This document shows, piece by piece, positions 24,997 through 34,334 of a DNA stretch of 64,000 nucleotides; the stretch's first letter is position 1, and the number at the start of each line of letters is the position of its first letter. The notes below the pieces were generated by a model, which was not told the origin of the DNA, ran no database searches, and worked only from the letters and a program-made list of their open reading frames with translations. The stretch is from JBGSMX01 sp963790405 (GTDB lineage Bacteria; Actinomycetota; Coriobacteriia; Anaerosomatales; JAGXFU01), in NCBI GenBank assembly GCA_963790405.1, contig CAWBOJ010000002.1, forward strand, positions 248,001 to 312,000, in the 5' to 3' direction. Both the position numbers and the translations under genes were made by a program.

Positions 24997-26016
24997 CTAC
25001 ACGCCCAGGTCCAGCTGCTCCGCATCGCCGGAACCGTCTCGCGGCCCGGCATCGTCTTGTGGTCCCGGCGCTGCGGCGGGCTCACCGGTCTCGACACCGT
25101 TGCTGCGCTGCGCCACGACATCTTCAAGTATCGCGGCCATCTCCCGCGCGTTGCGTGGCGCGTAGTCGTGCTTGCAGTTGTTGAACATGACCCACGTCCG
25201 CTCGCTGTCGGCAGCCAACGCGCGGATCGGGCCCGCCCACTCCTCAAGCTCCTCGGGCTCGTACAGGTAGTCGAAGCGGTCGGCAGCACTCGCGGTGCGT
25301 GCGGTCCACATCTCCCGGTTGCGTCCGTGGAACCGCACGTAGGACCACGGCGCGGTAGCAGCGACCACAGGCGGCATCGCACTGAGTCCGGGAGCGTGGG
25401 GCGCGTCGACACTGACGAACGCCAGACCCCGGTCCTCGAGAAAGCGCAGGGTGTTGGGTAGCTCGCGCTCCTCGACCCAGGACGGATGCCGGAACTCGAC
25501 GAAGATCGGCAAGCCCTCGAGCTTCTCGGCAGCAGAATCGATGAAGTTGAGGTTCTCGACGTGATGGGCGGGCTTGGCTGTGAAATACGGCGGGAACTGC
25601 ATGAGCACTCCCCCCATCTTGCCGGCCGTGCGCAGCGGCTCGAGCTCGGCCACGAAGATCTCGAACGCCCGATCGACCATCTCGCGCGACGGGTTGCGCA
25701 CGCGCCCTCGCTCGGTCACGTCATAGCGGTAGTCGCGCAGTTCGGGATGGAGCGCGCGCTCGTCGACCTCGTGACGCGTCATGAGTCCGTACGCCTTGAC
25801 GTGGAAGGTGAATCGAGGAGGTGTGCGCTCGGCCCAGGCTTGCGCATACTCGCGCCTCGGCAGGCCGTAGAACGTCGAGTCAACCTCGACCGTATCGAAA
25901 CGTGCGGCGTAATAGCGCAGTCGCGCTTCTGCCGAGGAACCCACCTCGCGCGGATACCACGCTTCCACCATGGTTTTGTCGGTCCATGAACACGTTCCGA
26001 CGACTACCTCGCCCAC
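24997..26016 (-). CDS. DUF72 TIM-barrel protein
   Basis: This 339-residue protein has the DUF72 (YecE-like) pattern: GTCSWTDK at residues 7-14, DTVEVDSTFYGLP at ~41-53, FRHPSW near 180 and YVRFHGRNRE near 230. The C-terminal ~45 residues are a low-complexity Gly/Ala/Asp tail not needed by the fold. DUF72 proteins are widespread TIM-barrel proteins of uncertain biochemical role. No neighbour hints at function. Confidence 0.9.
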   Translation of the reverse strand: MGEVVVGTCSWTDKTMVEAWYPREVGSSAEARLRYYAARFDTVEVDSTFYGLPRREYAQAWAERTPPRFTFHVKAYGLMTRHEVDERALHPELRDYRYDVTERGRVRNPSREMVDRAFEIFVAELEPLRTAGKMGGVLMQFPPYFTAKPAHHVENLNFIDSAAEKLEGLPIFVEFRHPSWVEERELPNTLRFLEDRGLAFVSVDAPHAPGLSAMPPVVAATAPWSYVRFHGRNREMWTARTASAADRFDYLYEPEELEEWAGPIRALAADSERTWVMFNNCKHDYAPRNAREMAAILEDVVAQRSNGVETGEPAAAPGPQDDAGPRDGSGDAEQLDLGV

Positions 26017-26061
26017 AGCTGAGCACCTACCGACCGTACGTCCGCAGCATCGATCCGGCGT

Positions 26062-26322
26062 CTACTCGTCGTCGAGCGGAGTGACGTAGACGATGGAAGC
26101 GACGGATACAGCCACGAACGACTGCTTGTCGCCAACCCGATAATGCTGGCCCCGCTCGGTGATCTCTACATCCGCCAAGCGCAGGAACGAATCCGTGTAG
26201 TGGTTGAGGTAGTCCGACAGCCTGAGATCATCGGGCTGTTTTGGCTTGTATACGTACCCCTTGAAGCTGCGTTCGGCAGTCTCCACGAGCACGCGAATCC
26301 GTTCGAAATCGCTCGCGTCCAC
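26062..26322 (-). CDS. Small conserved-looking protein, unknown function
   Basis: The start is placed at GTG 26322 behind GGGAGGGAGAC; an upstream ATG (26376) lacks a site. The 86-residue product has an RLSDYLNHYTDSFLRLADVEI core flanked by strands, as in small actinobacterial proteins with an RLSDxLN motif that I cannot name with certainty. It is cytoplasmic with no Cys motif. Confidence 0.65.
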   Translation of the reverse strand: MDASDFERIRVLVETAERSFKGYVYKPKQPDDLRLSDYLNHYTDSFLRLADVEITERGQHYRVGDKQSFVAVSVASIVYVTPLDDE

Positions 26323-26472
26323 CCTGTCTCCCTCCCCGGCAATCGGTAGACCACAATCAGCATAGCTTAACGACACTGACTCCGGGGATTCTTTGACCGA
26401 GGAGGAGGGTATCTACTGGCTACGGGCGAGAGGAACACCCGACTCTGACCACGCGCGGCGGAAGGAGCGGCC

Positions 26473-26664
26473 ATGAAGACCATCGTAGATCGCGACCTGT
26501 GCATCGGCTGTGGCGTGTGTGAAGAAGCGTGCCCCGAGGTCTTCCAGATGCGTGACGACGGCCTCGCGTACGTAATCAACGACGATGTCGAAGCGGAACT
26601 CTACGGTTCTGTGCGAGACGCCGCCGACATGTGCCCCGTCGACGCAATCTCCGTTCACGGCTGA
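26473..26664 (+). CDS. Single-cluster [4Fe-4S] ferredoxin
   Basis: The 63-residue product after GGAAGGAG has CIGCGVCEEACPE (CxxCxxCxxxCP-type spacing with three cluster ligands) and a fourth Cys in MCPVDAI. This is the arrangement of small [4Fe-4S] ferredoxins used by anaerobes and by P450 or oxidoreductase systems. It would transfer single electrons in the cytoplasm. No redox partner is encoded beside it. Confidence 0.93.
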   Translation: MKTIVDRDLCIGCGVCEEACPEVFQMRDDGLAYVINDDVEAELYGSVRDAADMCPVDAISVHG

Positions 26665-26783
26665 CGCTTCGAGCGACGTAGCGCCCTCACGCTCCGCCTG
26701 AGCAGCTCAACCTCGCCCACACACACCCGTGTCAGGGTATCCTCAGAACGACGGCTCGGCTCGAGAAGGTGCGGAGGACGACT

Positions 26784-27773
26784 ATGGCGCAGGCAGCGTA
26801 TTGCTCACAGTGCAAGGCCAACGTGTACGTAACCGACGACGGGCGTTGCCCGAACGGACACGGACCCGAGTCACTGTCCGACTTCTACGAGGTCTCCGAT
26901 GCCGAGGCGCCCCCCACATCACAGTCGCCCGGCTCAGCTCCCGAGGCGGCAACACCTGACTACGCCGCTCCCACGCCTGCCGAGGCCGCCATCAGCGAGG
27001 CAACATCGCCCACCCGCAAGTCGAAGCTGCCGTGGATCATCGGCATGGTGGTGCTGCTGCTCGTGTTGTGCGGAGTGGTCACCTGTGTAGGAGCTGGCGC
27101 CCTCCTCAACTCGGCCACCGATGAGCTGAGCAGCACGATCGACGAGAGCGTTTCCCAGGTCGAAGAAGAGATGGACGCGGCAACCGGGAAGTCTCTTACC
27201 ACTGAGTCAGACACCGTCACCGAGGAGACCGAGGATATTCCCGCCGAGGACATCCAGACGATGATCGAGCACTTCTATCCCGGATTCACACTTGAGGGCT
27301 ACTACCTGGTCACGGTTGCCGACGGCCCCGAAGACGCTTCGACCTACCACGTCATCGCCGCCTACGACAACGTTCCCGCGTTCCGCATCACGTTCTTCAT
27401 CTACCGCTCTGAGACCGAGAACCCGGCGGGCTCCGATGTGGAGGGCCAGGCGTTCCTTGACGACACAACTGGCGCCTGGTGGATACACCCGCAAACACGC
27501 GACCACGGCTTGGATAGCGTCTTCGGTCCGCAAGCGCTGATCGGCGCAGGAGCGACACTCGATCAAGTTGCCACCGACTTCACAGCAGCACATCCCACGA
27601 AGATCGTCAGCGATGTGAGCGACATGACCAATGTGGACCTGGGCTTCCAGGGCATCGACGACAGCGAACTTGATGACTGGTACGACGACTCCGAGTCATT
27701 CGAGTCCACATGGAAACTCGACATGCAGGTATCCCCCGGTGTGTGGCGCGAAATCGACTTCACGGAGTTCTAG
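26784..27773 (+). CDS. Zinc-ribbon membrane protein with extracytoplasmic domain
   Basis: The ATG 26784 follows GCGGAGG. The 329-residue protein begins with a zinc-ribbon-like CSQCKANVYVTDDGRCPNGH, with ligands C-x2-C and C-x3-H. A Pro/Ala/Ser-rich linker (~35-80) leads to one transmembrane helix (~90-112). An acidic helical region and a ~170-residue extracytoplasmic domain ending in WREIDFTEF follow. The topology suggests a cytoplasmic zinc ribbon coupled to an outside sensor or binding domain. I do not recognise the outer domain. Confidence 0.75.
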   Translation: MAQAAYCSQCKANVYVTDDGRCPNGHGPESLSDFYEVSDAEAPPTSQSPGSAPEAATPDYAAPTPAEAAISEATSPTRKSKLPWIIGMVVLLLVLCGVVTCVGAGALLNSATDELSSTIDESVSQVEEEMDAATGKSLTTESDTVTEETEDIPAEDIQTMIEHFYPGFTLEGYYLVTVADGPEDASTYHVIAAYDNVPAFRITFFIYRSETENPAGSDVEGQAFLDDTTGAWWIHPQTRDHGLDSVFGPQALIGAGATLDQVATDFTAAHPTKIVSDVSDMTNVDLGFQGIDDSELDDWYDDSESFESTWKLDMQVSPGVWREIDFTEF

Positions 27774-27799
27774 GCCACTTGCGTGCTACGCTTTTCGGC

Positions 27800-28174
27800 A
27801 TGAGGGAACCGCCGAACATACCGGAAGGATACCGGCTGCCGGACACCGACGATGAGCTGCTTGCCGAGTGCGACGTGCAGGTCTTCAGGTCGAGTGGACC
27901 GGGTGGTCAATCCGTGAACACGACCGACTCCGCGGTGCGGCTCGTCCACCAGCCAACCGGCCTTCGCGTGCAGTGTCAGCGCGAACGCAGCCAGCTGCGC
28001 AACAAACACGAGTGCGTGAAGCGACTGCGAATGCGGATCGAGGACATGATGCGACCGCGCCCCAAGCGCACTCCGACGCGACCGTCGCGAGCAGCTCGAC
28101 AGCGACGGCTCGAAGCTAAGCACGTTCGATCCAGCAAGAAGCGGATGCGCAAGCCGCCTGGTACCGACGAGTAG
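27800..28174 (+). CDS. Release-factor-like (RF-1 domain) protein
   Basis: This 124-residue protein carries the catalytic loop GPGGQSVNTTDSAVRL, whose GGQ triggers peptidyl-tRNA hydrolysis in release factors. A basic C-terminal helix and tail follow. It lacks the stop-codon recognition domain, as in ArfB/YaeJ-type ribosome-rescue factors and related short peptide-chain-release-factor-like proteins. A role in rescuing stalled ribosomes is likely. A perfect hairpin follows the stop codon. Confidence 0.88.
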   Translation: MREPPNIPEGYRLPDTDDELLAECDVQVFRSSGPGGQSVNTTDSAVRLVHQPTGLRVQCQRERSQLRNKHECVKRLRMRIEDMMRPRPKRTPTRPSRAARQRRLEAKHVRSSKKRMRKPPGTDE

Positions 28175-28177
28175 CTC

Positions 28178-28208
28178 GAGGGGGTCCGGCATGATGCCGG
28201 ACCCCCTC
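28178..28208. terminator. Strong hairpin between convergent genes
   Basis: A 13-bp perfect GC-rich stem (from GAGGGGGTCCGGC) with a five-base loop lies between the release-factor-like gene and the convergent CWB2 gene. It probably ends transcription from both sides. Confidence 0.7.
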
Positions 28209-28247
28209 GGTACGTACGTGTGCGGTCGCGCGACCGCGTTGCTGTTG

Positions 28248-31100
28248 CTAGTTGAGTATCGCGGCGATCGAGTTCCACACGGCGTCGGACACGGCGCCGT
28301 ACCGCCAAGCACCTCTACCCGCCTAACCTCTTCCGCACGCTTCTCCATCAAGAACTTGGGTGAAGAGTGCAGCGATCTTGTACGGAGTCAGCAGCAAAAC
28401 ACCGTTCTCCGAACCGAGCGCGGCACCGCCTGTGAGCGCATCCGGGAAGTTCTCGCCGGTCGCGATGCCTGTGTAGCTCATCTGCGCCCAACCCTTGGCG
28501 ACCGCATAGTCGCTGACCTTGGCCGAGGTGTCGTAGCGGTCAAGACCACCGATCTGAGTCGTGTCTGCCGTCAAACCACCCACGGCCATCGAGCTGACCG
28601 CGTCGGGACCACCAGCGATCATGAACTCGTCGAAGTCCACAGCCTCGATCACGTCGACCGTGGCTTGCGGCATGCTGGTCGGCTTGACCAGCAGGATCGG
28701 TGACTTCATCGCATACGCGATGGGGGACACGGACAAAGCATCGGGGAACGTGTCGCCACGTGCCACGAAACCGACCCCGCTGAAGTCGTTGCCCTCGCGA
28801 GCAGCGATCTTCACCGCGATCATCGCTGCGGTGGAGTAGCGGTTCACACCGCCGATGCGCTCGACCTTCAGACCCATCGCCTTGAGATCAGCGATGACCG
28901 CCGAGGACAGGGCGTTCTCGCCGCCGATTACGACCGCGTGCGTCGCACCAAGGCGCTTGATCTCGGTCTTGACCAGCGCCGGCATCGTGGCGTGGGGTGA
29001 GAGCAAGATCGGAGCGTCGTAGCTGCCGGCAAGACCTGCAGCCGACAGCCCGTCGGCGAAGACCTCGCCGGTCGCGACGATAACGGTGTCGGCGCTGTCG
29101 AAGTGCTGCTGACACGCCTTGACCGCCGTTGCATAGCGGTTCATGCCTACGTCGCGGACCAGGTTGTCGAAGTACTCGTAGGCACCGACATCCCATGCCC
29201 GCACGCCGTCGTTGTCACCGTCCATCGGACGGATCCAGCCGTCGATGTCATCGACAGGGGCGCCTACCTTGGTCCCCGTGTCGATGCAAGGCGAACCGGA
29301 AGTCAGGTTGTAGTCGGCAGCGAACTTCGGATCCTTGCTGAAGTTGCCTGCACCGGTCATGTGCGGCGGGGCCGGAGAATCCATGTAGCCGTACTGGAAA
29401 TCGCAGTAGGTGAACGCGCGTCGCCGTGAATTTCGGCATCGATGCTCACCGCCACGTCCAGGGCGTCGTCGCTTCGAGTCCGACGATCCGGCCGCCCCGC
29501 ATCTCTTCGGAGTTGCCCCAGAAGATGGTGTTGCGAACGTCCAACAACCCGTCGTCGCCGTAGAGGGACGTCGAGCCGCCCACCTCGTTGCCGGTGAATG
29601 TGCAGTTGGCGATCGCCATCGTGATGTGGAGCTCCCCCGGCAGCTCGGCGCTGCCAGCCAGCGAGTCCGCCTCCATCGAGCAGCGGAAGCGGCCACCACG
29701 CCGGAGCAGGCCGCTGTTGCCCTCGACGAGACAGTTCGTGGTAGTCGGGCCCGTGCCCTCGACGTAGACAGCCGGAGCGCCGAAGCTGCTGTTGTCGAAG
29801 AAAGCAGTCCGCTCGACCGCGAGGGTTGGTCCGGACAATTCGGCAGACGAGATGTCTCCGGCGGTTCGAACGTCAGCAACATCCGCCCAGCTTGACGCCC
29901 GCGTTGATCGGAACGGCGGAGAGACGGAACTCGGACTCCTCTTCAGAGCCGATAGCCCCACCGAACAGGCCGAGGTTGCCTTCGAACGTGCAGTCAGAGA
30001 CGTCGACTGAGGCCGCAACGCCTATGTAGGCACCGCCACCGTCCCAGTACGCCTGTTGTCGGTGAACTCGGTACCAGAGACGGTGTATTCGCCGTCGTAG
30101 ACACCGATGCCGGCGCCGTCGCCTTCTGCCGGGTTGACTCGATTCCTCGAAGGGCACCACGTCCTGCGTGTGGCCCTCGGAGCCCCAGCGGTCGGACAGT
30201 CCCGGTCCCGGCGAGCAGCGGCTCACCGATGCCTTCGTGTCGGCTTCGGTCAAGGCCTTCACCGGAAGCGGTCGGTTGTCGGTGAAGACGTTGTCGATCA
30301 GGTCGAGATCGCAGCCCCACGCCAGCAAGGCCGCCACCGCGATTCGGCCACGTTGCCTTCGAAGGTCGTGCCGCTGACCACGACGTCGCTGTAGTACATA
30401 TCCATGCCGGCGCCGTTGAGCGTGTAACCCGGCTCGTAGGGATTCTCGCCGTTGTCGACGAATTCGGAGTCCTCGACCATGAGCGTCGAAGCGATGGCAC
30501 CAAGCCCGCCCCGGCCCAGTACGCGAAGTTGTCCGTGAATTCGGTGCCTTCGATGGTTACTGTCGACTCGTACGATACGAGTCCGGCACCGTAGACTGCG
30601 TCGTTGTCAGTCACCACGCAGTCGGACACCTTCGCCGTGGCGGCAGATACGAGGACGCCGCGCCCCGACCTCGGACGAGCCACCGCTGATGGTGAAGCCG
30701 TCGAGCGTAACGTTCTCCGAATCGATGATCACGACGACCGGCGTATCTCCTCGTCGCCGACGAGACGCGTGACCGCGGCTCCTCCGGTGGACTTCATCGT
30801 CAAGCGTTGAAGCCGTCGATCACCAGCGGGTCGCACCAGTAGGTGCCCGGACTGACGAGGACGGTGTCACCGTCGGACGCCCGGTCGTCAACCCCCGCGT
30901 AGACCGTCTCGAACGGCTCCGCGCTCGTTCCCGGATTGCCATCGCTGCCGATGGCTCCGTCAACGTACCAGGTGGTTCCCTCGGTAACTCCAAGACGCGG
31001 TCACCGCCTGGAACGGAATGAACGTCGCCAGCAGCACCACTGCCAATGCGACGCTAAGGGCACGTCTGGGACGTGCGTGAATAGCCCGAAAGCTCCTCAT
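28248..31100 (-). pseudogene. Beta-helix CWB2 surface protein with multiple frameshifts
   Basis: The start is ATG 31100, exactly behind AGGAGGAACC, with a signal peptide (MRSFRAIHARPRRAL, then a hydrophobic core). The N-terminal ~600 residues, readable only by changing frame several times between 29400 and 31000, have WYVDGAIGSDGNPGT and repeated segments such as CTFTGNE and TIFWGNS. These are the rungs of a right-handed parallel beta-helix of the pectate-lyase-like type. The C-terminal part, intact from about 29430 to 28360, holds three CWB2 repeats, ending after a frame change with VWNSIAAILN and stop at 28248-28250. It may be intact in the cell if the indels are sequence errors. Confidence 0.7.
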
Positions 31101-31282
31101 GGTTCCTCCTGTTCTGGGTCACATGGACGCCCCGACCCCGAGACGCCGCGTTCCACTCTGTTCGTACCGTACCCGTTCACCTCCGTTCGTGACTCTGCAA
31201 ATCCAGTATTCGCCGAGGAATCGCACTCCGAGGCGTAAGATTCATCCTGAGAGCGAGCGGGGACAAGGGGAAGGGGAAGGTC

Positions 31283-32359
31283 ATGAAGAAGGGGCTTGTA
31301 CGCGCGGCGCTCGTTGTGACGTTGGCCGCGGCACTGGTGCTCGGAGCGCCGGCCGCGTCGTTCGGGGGCGTGGAACCGTCGCCGTTCCTCGGCACCATCT
31401 TGCTCGCGTCGGGACTCAACTACCCGGACGCCCTTGCGGCAGGCGTCCTGTCGAGCGCCTACGACGCACCGCTGCTGCTGACCAAGACGAACGACCTGCC
31501 CGATGTGGTAGCGGCGGAGATCAAACGCTCCGGAGCGACACGGATCATCATCCTGGGCGGCGAGAGCGTCGTCGGACCCGAAGTCGTCACGGAGTTGCGG
31601 GCACTGGGGATATCGGGACTCGAGATCGAACGGGTCGCCGGGACCACCCGCTTCGCGACATCCGTCGCGATCGCTGCCCGCGCAGCCGTGGCATTGGATG
31701 AAGCGCACAACGCCCGGATTGACGAGACGCAGGCACTCATCGACGACGCCGTCGCCAGCGTTCAAGCCGAGATCGACGATCTCGCACAGCGGCTCGGACT
31801 CGTGGAGGAGGACGTCGCGGACGTCGACACCCGCCTTGCCTCGGTGGAGACCAGCCTCACCGCCGAAGCCGACTTCTGGCCCGAAGAGCTCACGGTCGAG
31901 ATCAGCGAGCCGCAGGTCACCGCGATCATGGGCGCGTCCTCGTACTCGATCGACGTCGAGTACACGATCAGAGGCCTCTACGACGACGGATACGAGATGG
32001 ACATCGACGACGACCGTCTCACCATCTGGCGGGTGAACGGGCAGATGGCCGACTTTCCCGCAACAGCGTATTATTGCGGAGTGTGGGGTGAGTATGCTCG
32101 CGGAAGCGGGCCGACACATGTAGCGGGGGCAACTTGGAACTGGTTCTTCTCACAGCGTCTGTCATCGTCGCCGCATCTGCGGCGTACTATTGCCTGCAAC
32201 TGCGTCGGCAGCTGGCAATCGCCGAGCAAGTCATCTGCGATTCCACGGCAGAGCGACAGCGATTCGAGGAGTATCTCGAGATCGCTGGTGCGATGTTCGT
32301 GGTTCTCGACTCCGCGGGGCGCATCCAGAATCTCAACCAGAAGAGTCTCGATGTACTAG
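31283..32359 (+). CDS. CWB2 and coiled-coil surface protein, 3' end probably truncated
   Basis: ATG 31283 follows GGGGAAGGTC and opens a signal peptide. Unlike the other CWB2 proteins here, the CWB2-type sequence is N-terminal (~30-135, with SGLNYPDALAAGV, LLTKTNDLP and IILGGESVV). A coiled coil follows (~140-195) and then a short Ig-like strand region (~205-255). The frame stays open to 32359, but the last ~75 codons run through the start of the diguanylate cyclase gene in another frame and look non-coding. The natural end was probably near 32060 and has been lost by deletion or frameshift. Confidence 0.7.
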   Translation: MKKGLVRAALVVTLAAALVLGAPAASFGGVEPSPFLGTILLASGLNYPDALAAGVLSSAYDAPLLLTKTNDLPDVVAAEIKRSGATRIIILGGESVVGPEVVTELRALGISGLEIERVAGTTRFATSVAIAARAAVALDEAHNARIDETQALIDDAVASVQAEIDDLAQRLGLVEEDVADVDTRLASVETSLTAEADFWPEELTVEISEPQVTAIMGASSYSIDVEYTIRGLYDDGYEMDIDDDRLTIWRVNGQMADFPATAYYCGVWGEYARGSGPTHVAGATWNWFFSQRLSSSPHLRRTIACNCVGSWQSPSKSSAIPRQSDSDSRSISRSLVRCSWFSTPRGASRISTRRVSMY

Positions 32360-33132
32360 CGACGCGTCTCGACCAGGTGAAGGGGCAGGACTGGTACGAA
32401 ACGTTCGTCCCCGAAGAGGACCGAGGCCCCATCCGAGCCCGCTTCTTGAGTCTGATGTCGGGTGCCGAGGGCGAGAAAGGCTATGCGGAGTATGCCCTCG
32501 TTAACTCGGCAGGCCAGCGTCGGCACACGGTCTGGTACCGACGCGTTCTGCGTGACGAATCCGGTACCGTCACCGGCCTGCTGAGCGTTGGGTTCGACGA
32601 TACGGATCGCAAGTGCCTCGAAGAGGAACTTGTCGCGCGTGCCCTACACGACGAGCTCACTGGCTTGTATAACCTCCGTGGTTTCAGTGAGATTGCCGAG
32701 CAAGTGCTGGCGCTGGCAAGACGCAGCCAGAGCGAGGCTCACGTGTGCTTCGCCGACGTCGACAACCTCAAGAACATCAACGACACATACGGCCACCACG
32801 CTGGAGACGCCGTCCTCATCGCCGTAGCACAGTGCATGCGTGACGTATTCCGCTCCGCAGACCTCCTCGCCCGAGTCGGCGGCGATGAGTTCGCAGTGCT
32901 GACGCTTGGGCAACCTGCGGAGGCTAGCGACGACCTGCTTCATCGCGTCCAACGCAGTATCGAGAAAGCGTCCGCCAGCGACGAGGTGCCGTCAGAAATC
33001 TCGCTGAGTCTGGGCGTAGCGCAAGTCGATCTCGAGCACCCAGACGGTCTTGAGACGGCGCTCGCTCTCGCGGACCGCTCCATGTACTCGATCAAACAAG
33101 ACCGCGCACGCGAGACAACGGATACCGCCTAG
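32134..33132 (+). CDS. PAS-GGDEF diguanylate cyclase
   Basis: The start is TTG 32134 after GCGGGGGC. One N-terminal membrane helix (~3-22) precedes a PAS domain (~40-155) and a GGDEF domain (~165-330). The active-site motif VGGDEF at 248-253 is intact. The RxxD inhibitory site (RSAD, 240-243) lies exactly five residues upstream, so c-di-GMP production is probably product-inhibited. It provides the ligand that the HD-GYP protein at 3621 might bind. The next gene starts directly after its stop. Confidence 0.92.
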   Translation: MELVLLTASVIVAASAAYYCLQLRRQLAIAEQVICDSTAERQRFEEYLEIAGAMFVVLDSAGRIQNLNQKSLDVLATRLDQVKGQDWYETFVPEEDRGPIRARFLSLMSGAEGEKGYAEYALVNSAGQRRHTVWYRRVLRDESGTVTGLLSVGFDDTDRKCLEEELVARALHDELTGLYNLRGFSEIAEQVLALARRSQSEAHVCFADVDNLKNINDTYGHHAGDAVLIAVAQCMRDVFRSADLLARVGGDEFAVLTLGQPAEASDDLLHRVQRSIEKASASDEVPSEISLSLGVAQVDLEHPDGLETALALADRSMYSIKQDRARETTDTA

Positions 33133-34299
33133 GTGGCGGCGATTGTGCCTGCAATTCTCGCGTTCGCATGCTCTCTCCTGCTCGTGGAGACGGTGCTCTA
33201 CCTGCGGAACCAAGCGCATCTGACGCGCCTCGACCGCGTCGAGGCTCCCGAACTCGAGACGTGGCCGCGCGTATCCATCGTCATGGCAGCACGCGACGAG
33301 ATAGCGGGTGTTGCACGTGCCGTCAGCTCACGTCTTGCCGACGACTATCCGAATCTCCAGGTCATCCTCGTGGACGACCGCTCGACCGACGGCACAGGAG
33401 AGGCGGCCACGGCAGCGGCAGCAGGCGACCCGCGCTTCAAGCTCGTGCGCGTCGACGAGCTGCCGCGCGGTTGGCTCGGCAAGGTGCACGCCATGGACCA
33501 AGGCCTAGCCCACGCCGACGGTGAGTGGCTGCTCTTCTCAGACGGCGACGTTGTCGTTGAGCCGGGGACGCTGCGGCGAGCCATTGGGTTCTGCGAGCAC
33601 GCGGGCGTGGACATGCTGGCACTCGTGCCCGCCTTCCGGGCCAGGCGCTTTCTCATAGACGGCGTGTGGGTCGTTTTCATGAGAGGACTCCTCGTCATGG
33701 CCGACCCGGCCAAGGTACGCAACCCCAACAGCAAGGTCGCGCTCGGTGCCGGAGCGTTCAACCTGGTACGGCGCAGAGCCTACGACGCGACCGCGGGCTT
33801 CGAGCACCTGCGCCTTGAGACCGGTGATGACGTGGCGCTTGCCGCCATGGTCAAGAAGGCCGGCGGACGGCTCGACCTGCTCGACGGGAGCATGTATGCG
33901 GAGGTCGCCATCTATCGGTCGGTTCGTGGACTCATCCGGGGTATCGAGAAGAATGGCAGCACGACTGCGGCGGTCCCATTCCCCTTGTTCTTGCTGCTCT
34001 TTGCCTTGCTGGTGAGTTTCCTGTTCGCACCGTTCATCGCTATGGCGGTAGGTCCAGAGTGGTTGCGCATATTGGGCGCGGTCACGCTCGTCATCTACAC
34101 GGCAAGTGAGATGTACTGCCTGTGGCGCAACACGGGCGCGTGGGCGCCTGCGATCGTCTGGCCCATCGCCTGCCTGGTCCTGGTGTACGGGATGATCCGC
34201 TCGACGTGGCTTGCACACAGAAACGGCGGCGTCTACTGGCGCGACACCTTCTATTCCCTCGACGAGCTGGCCGAGGGCCGACGCTTCAAACTCGGCTAG
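33133..34299 (+). CDS. Membrane glycosyltransferase family 2 (HpnB/CrtQ-like)
   Basis: GTG 33133 abuts the stop of the diguanylate cyclase. The 388-residue protein has one N-terminal helix, a GT-A domain with VSIVMAARDE and VDDRSTDGT (nucleotide binding), a DGD metal-binding motif (LLFSDGDVVV), and the GWLGKVHA acceptor segment seen in HpnB and carotenoid GT2 enzymes. Three to four C-terminal membrane helices follow. It would transfer a sugar to a lipid or polyisoprenoid acceptor at the inner membrane. Pairing with a c-di-GMP synthase may indicate c-di-GMP-linked envelope glycosylation. Confidence 0.88.
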   Translation: MAAIVPAILAFACSLLLVETVLYLRNQAHLTRLDRVEAPELETWPRVSIVMAARDEIAGVARAVSSRLADDYPNLQVILVDDRSTDGTGEAATAAAAGDPRFKLVRVDELPRGWLGKVHAMDQGLAHADGEWLLFSDGDVVVEPGTLRRAIGFCEHAGVDMLALVPAFRARRFLIDGVWVVFMRGLLVMADPAKVRNPNSKVALGAGAFNLVRRRAYDATAGFEHLRLETGDDVALAAMVKKAGGRLDLLDGSMYAEVAIYRSVRGLIRGIEKNGSTTAAVPFPLFLLLFALLVSFLFAPFIAMAVGPEWLRILGAVTLVIYTASEMYCLWRNTGAWAPAIVWPIACLVLVYGMIRSTWLAHRNGGVYWRDTFYSLDELAEGRRFKLG

Positions 34300-34334
34300 A
34301 GTCCCCGCTAGCAGTTCTGCTGATGCCGCGGCCT

